Assembly (NCBI GenBank): GCA_019509685.1
Contig: JAEKLU010000252.1
Coordinates: 1-10,634 of the forward strand
DNA length: 10,634 nucleotides
Reading direction: 5' to 3'
From: Mesorhizobium sp.
Lineage (GTDB): Bacteria > Pseudomonadota > Alphaproteobacteria > Rhizobiales > Rhizobiaceae
Below the pieces are notes generated by a model. It saw only the letters and a program-made list of their open reading frames with translations. It did not search any database and had not been told where the DNA came from. Of the stretch, positions 6,558 to 10,634 are shown one piece after another (within the stretch, counting starts at the first letter, position 1; each line of letters begins with the position of its first letter). The translations under genes were made by a program, and so were the position numbers.

Positions 6558-6752
6558 TTATCCGCGGCGGAACAGCGCGTCCGCGGCGGACTTGGTGGCG
6601 CCCTTGGCCGCCGCCTCGGCTTCCAGCCTGGCGATCTCTTCGCGCAGCAACGCGATGCGCTCCGTCAGTTCGCCGACGGACAGCAGCGACAGATCCTGGC
6701 CGATCTCGTGCGGGCGCGCCTTTTTCCTGGGTTCGTCGTCGAAGATCGCCAT
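6558..6752 (-). CDS. DUF1192 family small coiled-coil protein
   Basis: A 64-residue protein beginning MAIFDDEPRKKARPHEIGQD, the conserved start of the DUF1192 family, followed by LSLLSVGELTERIALLREEIARLEAEAAAK (about 19-48), a heptad-like helix predicted to form a coiled coil. It has no signal peptide or membrane segment. Function is not established for the family, which is mostly alphaproteobacterial. The start is fixed by GGGAGGAG directly upstream (spacing about six bases) and by the conserved MAIFDDE; an upstream in-frame ATG at 6803 is not supported. It is divergent from the quinone oxidoreductase gene (105-base gap) and may be co-transcribed with the MFS gene. Confidence 0.93.
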   Translation of the reverse strand: MAIFDDEPRKKARPHEIGQDLSLLSVGELTERIALLREEIARLEAEAAAKGATKSAADALFRRG

Positions 6753-6857
6753 CGTCGCTCCTCCCTTTTTGGCCATTTGCCTGATTTGGCAATGAGCATA
6801 CATAGGGCAGGGCTATTGATGCAAACGACTGGCGACACACCGGTAAATGGAGACAGG

Positions 6858-7874
6858 ATGACAATGGCGAGTGGTCACAAAATTCCGGAAAAGATGACGG
6901 CCATCGCGATCTCGCAGCCGGGCGGCCCCAGGGTGCTGAAGGCCGAAACGCGCGATGTGCCGGTGCCCGGTCCCGGCGAGGTGCTGATCCGCGTGCACGC
7001 CGCCGGCGTCAACCGGCCGGATGTGCAGCAGCGCAAGGGCGCCTATCCGCCGCCGCCGGGCGCCTCGGACCTGCCCGGCCTGGAGGCGTCGGGCGAGGTG
7101 GCGGCACTTAGCGACGAGATCTCGCGCTGGCGCATCGGCGACCGCGTCTGCGCGCTGACACCGGGTGGCGGCTATGCCGAATATGTCAAGGTGCATGCCG
7201 GCAGCGTGCTGCCGCTGCCGGCCGGCTTCACCCATACGGAAGCCGCGGCGGTGCCGGAGAACTACTTCACCGTATGGCACAATGTGTTCGAGCGCGGCGG
7301 CCTGAAGAAGGGCGAGACGCTGCTCGTCCATGGCGGCTCGTCAGGCATCGGCACGACGGCGATCCAGCTGGCCTCGGCCTTCGGCGCCACTGTTATCACT
7401 ACGGCCGGCAGCAAGGAGAAATGCGACGCCTGCCTGAAGCTCGGCGCCGATCGCGCGATCAATTACCGCGAGGAGGATTTCGTCGCAGCGGTCAAGGACG
7501 CCACCGGCGGCAAGGGCGCCGACGTCATCCTCGACATAGTCGGCGGCGATTACGTCGCGCGCAATTACGAAGCCGCGGCCGTCGAAGGGCGCATCGTGCA
7601 GATCGCCGTGCAGGCCGGCGCGGTGGCCAGCGCCGATTTCTCCAGGATCATGGTCAAGCGCCTCACCCATACCGGCTCGACGCTCAGGCCGCGCACCGTC
7701 GAGTTCAAGGCGGCGATCGCCGCCGCGCTCGAAGCGCAGGTGTGGCCGCTGCTCAGCACGCGCAAGGTGGCACCGGTCATGGACATGATCTTTCCGCTGA
7801 CCGAAGCCTGGCGGGCGCATGAACGGATGGAAGACGGCGAGCATATCGGCAAGATCGTCCTCGATGTGGGTTGA
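6858..7874 (+). CDS. PIG3-family NAD(P)H quinone oxidoreductase
   Basis: A zinc-independent medium-chain dehydrogenase/reductase that reduces quinones with NAD(P)H in the cytoplasm. The 338-residue protein shows the GroES-like domain with HAAGVNRPDVQQRKGAYPPP (47-66), the PIG3-branch signature, and GLEASGEV (74-81); the Rossmann fold has the nucleotide loop LVHGGSSGIG (156-165) followed by TTAIQLASAFGA. AGSKEKCDACLKLGAD (183-198) matches the NADPH-binding stretch of quinone reductases of this type. No catalytic zinc ligands are seen. The ATG at 6858 has GGAG at 6849-6852 with five-base spacing; ATG 6864 and ATG 6894 are alternatives, the last fitting MTAIAI, where many homologues begin. It is followed directly by the G-rich repeat array. 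A role in quinone or carbonyl stress is probable. Confidence 0.95.
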   Translation: MTMASGHKIPEKMTAIAISQPGGPRVLKAETRDVPVPGPGEVLIRVHAAGVNRPDVQQRKGAYPPPPGASDLPGLEASGEVAALSDEISRWRIGDRVCALTPGGGYAEYVKVHAGSVLPLPAGFTHTEAAAVPENYFTVWHNVFERGGLKKGETLLVHGGSSGIGTTAIQLASAFGATVITTAGSKEKCDACLKLGADRAINYREEDFVAAVKDATGGKGADVILDIVGGDYVARNYEAAAVEGRIVQIAVQAGAVASADFSRIMVKRLTHTGSTLRPRTVEFKAAIAAALEAQVWPLLSTRKVAPVMDMIFPLTEAWRAHERMEDGEHIGKIVLDVG

Positions 7875-7876
7875 GA

Positions 7877-7946
7877 GGGGAGTAGGGGAGTAGGGGAGTA
7901 GGGGAGTAGGGGAGTAGGGGAGTAGGGGAGTAGGGGAGTAGGGGAG
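7877..7946 (+). repeat. Tandem GGGGAGTA array (8 full copies plus 6 bases)
   Basis: Eight uninterrupted, identical 8-base units GGGGAGTA run from 7877 to 7940, then a partial GGGGAG to 7946. The array begins two bases after the quinone oxidoreductase stop codon. Every unit has a G4 run separated by four bases (AGTA), so the plus strand and its RNA could fold a G-quadruplex. Perfect identity implies slippage and probable length polymorphism between strains. Confidence 0.97.
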
Positions 7947-7960
7947 GCCGCCTTCGTTCG

Positions 7961-7994
7961 CCCTACTGCCCTATTCCCTTACTCCCTGCTCCCC
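7961..7994 (+). repeat. Degenerate pyrimidine counter-arm of the GGGGAGTA array
   Basis: The tract reads as diverged 8-base units CCCTACTG, CCCTATTC, CCTTACTC, CCTGCTCC, CC, the approximate reverse complement of the purine array. With the 14-base GC-rich segment between, array and counter-arm can fold a long imperfect hairpin followed by TTTCTTT (7995-8001). That layout could terminate transcription of the quinone oxidoreductase gene. Confidence 0.8.
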
Positions 7995-8003
7995 TTTCTT
8001 TGC

Positions 8004-8025
8004 TGCAATGCACAAAACGCATTGC
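8004..8025. promoter_or_regulatory. PhaR-box-like palindromic site upstream of the DUF1127 gene
   Basis: TGCAATGCACAA at 8004-8015 fits, base for base, the consensus TGCRNYGCASMA that I recall for the rhizobial polyhydroxybutyrate regulator PhaR. GCAATGC (8005-8011) also pairs with GCATTGC (8019-8025) as a 7-bp inverted repeat with a 7-base loop. The site is about 100 bases before the DUF1127 start. A possible promoter follows (TTCATT 8045-8050, 17 bases, TATCTA 8068-8073), but both boxes are weak. Confidence 0.5.
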
Positions 8026-8115
8026 GGCCATGCAAAAGCGTCTGTTCATTTCGTGGGCAACACTGCCTATCTAAGCGTCATCGAAACGATTTTATCCAAC
8101 AAATGGAGGAATACC

Positions 8116-8256
8116 ATGAACCCGATCCGCGCTTTCCGTAACTGGCGTATGTACAACGAGACCGTGCGTGAGCTGAACAAGCTCAATGCCCGTCAGCTGA
8201 GCGACCTCGGCATCAGCCGCGCCGACATCGAGCGTATCGCCCGCCAGGCGGTTTAA
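8116..8256 (+). CDS. DUF1127 small arginine-rich protein
   Basis: A 46-residue basic protein: MNPIRAFRNWRMYNETVREL at the start, then NARQLSDLGISRADIERIAR (about 24-43), the LSDLGISRADI block being the diagnostic DUF1127 motif. DUF1127 proteins are abundant in Alphaproteobacteria; work on relatives in Agrobacterium and Rhodobacter links them to RNA turnover and to phosphate, carbon or stress responses, so a post-transcriptional role is plausible here. GGAGGA at 8105-8110 gives a clear ribosome binding site, with five-base spacing. The gene is monocistronic by layout, with a long upstream region carrying a PhaR-like site and two hairpins downstream. It is too short for many gene finders, but codon pattern and motif make it certain. 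Confidence 0.95.
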   Translation: MNPIRAFRNWRMYNETVRELNKLNARQLSDLGISRADIERIARQAV

Positions 8257-8270
8257 TCAAAAAAGGACGG

Positions 8271-8288
8271 CCCGGCCGTAAGGCCGGG
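8271..8288 (+). terminator. GC-rich hairpin after the DUF1127 gene
   Basis: CCCGGCC (8271-8277), a GTAA tetraloop, and GGCCGGG (8282-8288) form a perfect 7-bp hairpin 15 bases after the stop. GTAA is a stable GNRA loop. Only two T residues follow, so termination would be inefficient; it may instead protect the mRNA 3' end. Confidence 0.55.
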
Positions 8289-8297
8289 TTGCCCTGT

Positions 8298-8327
8298 CAA
8301 AGCAGAGCCGTCGAGACGCTTGCTTTG
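8298..8327 (+). other. Inverted repeat between two hairpins, possible small RNA body
   Basis: CAAAGCA (8298-8304) pairs with TGCTTTG (8321-8327); inner bases CGT and ACG (8309-8311, 8316-8318) can also pair. It lies between the GNRA hairpin and the intrinsic terminator ending at 8368, so 8291-8370 could be a discrete 3'UTR-derived RNA. No promoter is evident; this is a structural observation only. Confidence 0.3.
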
Positions 8328-8341
8328 TCTCCGGTTCCGAG

Positions 8342-8368
8342 CCCGCTGGACCTCGTCCAGCGGGTTTT
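8342..8368 (+). terminator. Intrinsic terminator
   Basis: CCCGCTGGAC (8342-8351) and GTCCAGCGGG (8355-8364) form a perfect 10-bp stem with a 3-base loop, followed by TTTTGTCTTTT. It is 86 bases after the DUF1127 stop and ends that transcript or a small RNA processed from it. Confidence 0.9.
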
Positions 8369-8440
8369 GTCTTTTCTGGACGGTTTAGAGTGCGTCGCGT
8401 CGAAGCAACTGCCAGCGCCGCGCTTTACGTCTTTGTTTTA

Positions 8441-8486
8441 GGCATGTCGTTCTTCCAAAACCGCCGCACGCTTTGGGCGGCAGGCA
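8441..8486. repeat. Decayed copy of a rhizobial palindromic intergenic repeat
   Basis: GGCATGTCG, CCAAAACC, TTTGGGCG and GGCAGGCA occur in the same order and spacing as in the intact element at 10098-10146. The outer right arm has lost pairing (GGCAGGC for CGACATGC), while CCAAA (8455-8459) and TTTGG (8472-8476) still pair. TTTGGGC (8472-8478) can alternatively pair with GCCCAAA (8500-8506). Confidence 0.65.
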
Positions 8487-8510
8487 TTTTCCGGCTCGTG
8501 CCCAAAAATA

Positions 8511-8539
8511 TTGCGAAATCCTGACGGAGCGTTTATACA
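8511..8539 (+). promoter_or_regulatory. Probable promoter of the DUF1013/TrcR gene
   Basis: TTGCGA (8511-8516), a 17-base spacer and TATACA (8534-8539) give a reasonable sigma-70-type promoter, each box matching four of six consensus bases. The transcript would begin near 8546 and carry a leader of about 70 bases. Confidence 0.55.
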
Positions 8540-8559
8540 GGCCGCGAATTTCCCATTTT

Positions 8560-8598
8560 GGTGGCTCTAAAACCACCGCCCGCGCGGGAACGCGGGCG
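8560..8598 (+). promoter_or_regulatory. Two adjacent hairpins in the leader of the TrcR gene
   Basis: GGTGG (8560-8564) pairs with CCACC (8573-8577) and CGCCCGCG (8577-8584) with CGCGGGCG (8591-8598, 6-base loop). The second hairpin ends six bases before the AAGGA ribosome binding site (8605-8609). A translational control element is possible; it matches no riboswitch family I know. Confidence 0.5.
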
Positions 8599-8617
8599 AA
8601 CGAGAAGGATTTTTGAA

Positions 8618-9310
8618 ATGGCCAATAGTCTGCTGATGCCCAAGGCGACCGCCGTCTGGCTGGTCGACAACACCGCGCTCTCTTTCGAGCAGATCGCGCA
8701 GTTCTGCGGGTTGCATCCGCTGGAAGTCAAGGCGATCGCCGACGGCGAGTCCGCGCAAGGCATCAAGGGCATGGATCCGATCATGACCGGCCAGCTGACG
8801 CGCGACGAGATCGCGCGCGGCGAGAAGGACACCAACCACCGTCTGAAACTGTCGGACCCGAAGGTGCGTGTGCCGGAATCGAAGCGCAAGGGTCCGCGCT
8901 ACACGCCGCTGTCGAAGCGCCAGGACCGCCCCAATGCCATTCTGTGGCTGGTGCGCAACCATCCCGAGCTCAAGGACGCGCAGATCTCGCGGCTCGTCGG
9001 CACCACCAAGTCGACGATCGAGCAGATCCGCGAGCGCAAGCACTGGAACTCGGCCAATCTGCAGCCGATGGACCCGGTGACGCTGGGTCTCACCTCGCAA
9101 ATCGACCTCGACCTGGAAGTCAACCGCGCCTCGCGCGGCCGCGAGCAGGCGCAGCCTGTCGGCGACACGCTGCTGCCGGCGGCGCTGACCGAGCGGCTGG
9201 TGCCGGCTCCCGAGAAGCCGAAGGACGAGGATGCCGAGCTCGACGCCAACGCCGTCTTCGCCAAGCTCTCGGCGCTAAAGTCGAAGGACAAGGACGAAGA
9301 CGAGGAGTAG
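8618..9310 (+). CDS. trcR: DUF1013 cell-cycle transcriptional regulator, TrcR-like
   Basis: DUF1013 proteins are conserved in Alphaproteobacteria; the Caulobacter member, TrcR, is a cell-cycle transcriptional regulator reported to act with GcrA-like circuitry, though I cannot verify details here. The 230-residue product begins MANSLLMPKATAVWLVDNTA, the conserved family start. It shows two helix-turn-helix-like segments: SFEQIAQFCGLHPLEVKAI (22-40) and LKDAQISRLVGTTKSTIEQI (118-137), joined by a basic linker with KRKGPRYTPLSKRQDRP (89-105). The C-terminal tail (about 195-230) is acidic and low-complexity, ending KSKDKDEDEE. The ATG at 8618 is chosen over an upstream GTG- or ATG-led extension because of the conserved start and AAGGA at 8605-8609. 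A terminator follows 18 bases after the stop. Confidence 0.93.
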   Translation: MANSLLMPKATAVWLVDNTALSFEQIAQFCGLHPLEVKAIADGESAQGIKGMDPIMTGQLTRDEIARGEKDTNHRLKLSDPKVRVPESKRKGPRYTPLSKRQDRPNAILWLVRNHPELKDAQISRLVGTTKSTIEQIRERKHWNSANLQPMDPVTLGLTSQIDLDLEVNRASRGREQAQPVGDTLLPAALTERLVPAPEKPKDEDAELDANAVFAKLSALKSKDKDEDEE

Positions 9311-9327
9311 TCTCGTCCGGATTGAAT

Positions 9328-9388
9328 AAGCCCGCTCGATGAAATGACCCCCGAAAAGTTGGACGGTTCATTCGAGCGGGCTTTTTTA
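9328..9388 (+). terminator. Intrinsic terminator of trcR with a long loop
   Basis: AAGCCCGCTCGA (9328-9339) pairs with TCGAGCGGGCTT (9372-9383); TGAA (9340-9343) and TTCA (9367-9370) extend the stem past a bulged T. TTTTTT follows. The 23-base apical loop (9344-9366) is unusually long and holds a sequence like an IS3-family terminal repeat. The hairpin lies between convergent genes and could act on both strands. Confidence 0.9.
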
Positions 9389-9408
9389 TTGACGCGACTA
9401 GCGAGGTA

Positions 9409-10072
9409 TCACGTCCGCGCGGCGCGGTCGGGGGCCATGCCGTAATCCTCCGAGCGTTCGACCGCGCGGTAGAAATCGGCGAGCTGCTTGCCGCGTTCCG
9501 GCTTGAAGACGCGGCCGGCGATGACCACCGAGGCGATGCGGTCGATGCGGAAGGCGCGGAAATCGTCGCGCATCTCGCACCAGGCGACCAGCGTCCAGAC
9601 CTTGCCCCAGAACCACAGGCCGAGCGGCCTGATGTCGCGCGCGGTGCCGCGGCCTGCCTCGTCGGAATAGTCGATGGTCAGCACCTGGCGCTTTTCGACG
9701 GCCCGCTCGATCAGGTCGATCGCCTCACGCGCGGCGTCGCTCACCACCCACATCGGCGTGTGGATCTCGGTGCGGGCGATGCGGTCCTTCTCGGTGTCGG
9801 GCAGCACCGCGCCGATCTTGACCAGCGCTTCGTCGGCCGCCCTTGCCATTGCCGCGCCGCCAAAGGCGCGCACCATGCGGGCGCCGGCAACCAGCGCCAC
9901 GATCTCGTCACGTGTAAACATCAGCGGCGGAAGGTCGAAACCCTCCCTCATCATGTAGCCGACGCCTGCTTCTCCGTCGATCGGCACGCCGGTCGACTGC
10001 AGGTCGGCAATGTCGCGGTAAATGGTCCGCTCGGAAACCTCGAGCCTGGAATAGCCTGTCGGCGCGGCGCAT
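9409..10072 (-). pseudogene. WYL/YafY-type transcriptional regulator, N-terminus deleted and frameshifted
   Basis: WYL regulators have an N-terminal winged helix and a C-terminal ligand-sensing WYL domain. The start at 10072 is real: GGGGAG sits six bases upstream and it encodes MRRADRLFQ, the usual opening. At about 10047 the sequence jumps directly to RLEVSERTIYRDIADLQSTG in another frame; some 20 residues of the helix-turn-helix (about 60 bases, not a multiple of three) are missing. From there the frame is open to 9409: VPIDGEAGVGYMMREGFDLP, a central helical part, and the WYL domain with VLTIDYSDEAG, DIRPLGLWFWGKVWTLVAWC and FRAFRIDRI. A GTG at 9987 could start a truncated protein lacking the DNA-binding helix. 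Broken unless the junction is an assembly error. Confidence 0.85.
9850..10046. repeat. 197-bp direct repeat, left copy
   Basis: Identical to 10438-10634 except for one base (G at 9907 against A at 10495). It covers the segment of the WYL gene encoding RLEVSERTIYRD through FGGAA. Its right limit is also the deletion junction in the WYL gene, or the limit is imposed by the window end. Confidence 0.97.
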
Positions 10073-10097
10073 GGATTTCTCCCCTGATTCCGGTTCT

Positions 10098-10146
10098 ATG
10101 CATGTCGTGACCCCAAAACCCGTTCCCACTTTTGGGCGACATGCAT
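10098..10146. repeat. Intact rhizobial-type palindromic intergenic repeat
   Basis: ATGCATGTCG (10098-10107) pairs with CGACATGCAT (10137-10146) and CCCAAAA (10112-10118) with TTTTGGG (10130-10136); four unpaired bases (10108-10111) and an 11-base loop complete the hairpin. From memory, ATGTCG-CCCAAAA-TTTTGGG-CGACAT palindromes are abundant in Mesorhizobium intergenic DNA. It separates the MGMT-like fragment from the WYL start, and its last base is in the fragment's stop codon. Confidence 0.85.
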
Positions 10147-10440
10147 TATGGCTTCAGCCCTTCGCGCTTGCGCTGCGTGGCAACGAACTTGGCGCCGAAG
10201 GACAGTCTGCCCGTCGTCGGCGTGCTTGCATCCAGGACGCGCCAGAACGGCGCCACGTCGCTCAGCGCCATGCCGCGTTCGAAATCCTCGTGAGCGGCCT
10301 CGGCAACTGTGCGCAGATGATAGCCGATGGTGACCGGACATGTCACTTCCGCGCCGTGTTCCACGGCAAGTGCTGTCCGTAGCGCGCGGACGTCCATCTC
10401 CACGCCTTCGGGAATGGAGCGGATGAAATCGTCGACCTGC
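10146..10440 (-). pseudogene. MGMT-like protein, C-terminal fragment
   Basis: The minus strand encodes about 97 residues: RQVDDFIRSIPEG, ALRTALAVEHGAEVTCPVTI, GYHLRTVAEAAHE, and VAPFWRVLD, ending KREGLKP. This matches, by pattern recall, a family of small proteins annotated as MGMT-like, in which PREVDAL..RVP, HGA..GCP.TTG and ITPYWR recur; those are related to the DNA-binding domain of O6-alkylguanine-DNA alkyltransferases. The PCHR-type active site of true alkyltransferases is not visible, so repair activity is doubtful. The N-terminal portion (roughly 40 residues) is absent: it is replaced at 10438 by the WYL repeat. The open frame continues into that repeat to an ATG at 10496, giving a 116-residue chimeric frame without a ribosome binding site. 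Confidence 0.6.
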
Positions 10441-10634
10441 CGCGCCGCCAAAGGCGCGCACCATGCGGGCGCCGGCAACCAGCGCCACGATCTCATCACG
10501 TGTAAACATCAGCGGCGGAAGGTCGAAACCCTCCCTCATCATGTAGCCGACGCCTGCTTCTCCGTCGATCGGCACGCCGGTCGACTGCAGGTCGGCAATG
10601 TCGCGGTAAATGGTCCGCTCGGAAACCTCGAGCC
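10438..10634 (-). pseudogene. Partial second copy of the WYL regulator (right copy of 197-bp repeat)
   Basis: This segment repeats 9850-10046 with a single substitution. On the minus strand it encodes RLEVSERTIYRDIADLQSTG through MVRAFGGAA and is then joined, out of frame, to the MGMT-like fragment at 10438. It lacks the WYL sensor domain entirely. The right end is the window edge, so whether the upstream helix-turn-helix is complete cannot be told. If the window ends at a contig boundary, a repeat there could reflect assembly. Confidence 0.85.

Noticed and set aside
5416..6864. 482-codon minus-strand open frame running through the DUF1192 gene and the MFS gene
   Set aside because: Arg-rich out-of-frame reading of both genes; the real frames have recognisable domains and ribosome binding sites.
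7877..7946. CRISPR array
   Set aside because: Units are 8 bases and directly abutting with no spacers, and no cas gene is present; it is a simple tandem repeat.
8116..8256. Toxin-antitoxin member
   Set aside because: The small protein has the diagnostic DUF1127 motif and no partner gene adjoins it.
8546..8617. Known riboswitch in the trcR leader
   Set aside because: The two hairpins are too short and lack the conserved loops of any riboswitch class I know.
10096..10575. 159-codon minus-strand frame starting MPIDGEAGVGYMM as a full protein
   Set aside because: Only the first 46 or so residues are WYL-related; after the junction at 10438 it reads the MGMT-like fragment out of frame.

Overview
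The window is high-GC DNA, almost certainly from a member of the Rhizobiales. Mesorhizobium or a close relative is my best guess. The grounds are the typical alphaproteobacterial form of ribosomal protein L32, the DUF1192, DUF1127 and DUF1013/TrcR proteins (families concentrated in Alphaproteobacteria), and palindromic intergenic repeats of a kind common in rhizobial genomes. No database search was possible, so family names rest on recognising motifs.

Layout, left to right. (1) 99-336: rpmF (L32) with a strong intrinsic terminator. (2) 551-952: a small inner-membrane protein of unknown function. (3) 985-2416: an HxlR-family regulator divergent from an alpha/beta hydrolase, with nested opposed promoters inside a perfect inverted repeat. 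(4) 2508-4886: a tight five-gene plus-strand run (glutathione S-transferase, ArsR-type repressor, SRPBCC/AHSA1 protein, NTF2/SnoaL-like protein, second SRPBCC/AHSA1 protein). It faces a second ArsR-type regulator at 4921-5196. (5) 6752 down to 4921 on the minus strand: DUF1192 protein, MFS transporter and that second ArsR gene, probably co-transcribed. (6) 6858-7874: a PIG3-type NAD(P)H quinone oxidoreductase, followed by an 8-copy G-rich 8-mer array with a degenerate pyrimidine counter-arm. (7) 8116-8256: a DUF1127 small protein with a PhaR-box-like site upstream and two hairpins downstream. (8) 8618-9310: a DUF1013/TrcR cell-cycle regulator with a structured leader and an intrinsic terminator. 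(9) 9409-10634: a broken WYL/YafY-type regulator, a fragment of an MGMT-like protein, and a 197-bp direct repeat of the WYL gene that runs to the window edge.

How the genes may fit together: the hydrolase, GST, NTF2-like and SRPBCC proteins, the quinone oxidoreductase and the MFS pump are all small-molecule handling or stress genes under local one-component repressors (HxlR, two ArsR, WYL). This looks like an accessory chromosomal stretch between conserved housekeeping genes (rpmF, trcR). I see no CRISPR array, phage module, tRNA, rRNA or intact insertion sequence. The points most worth a second look are the rearranged WYL/MGMT-like end of the window, the G-rich tandem array, and the mirror-image promoter arrangement at 1518-1579.
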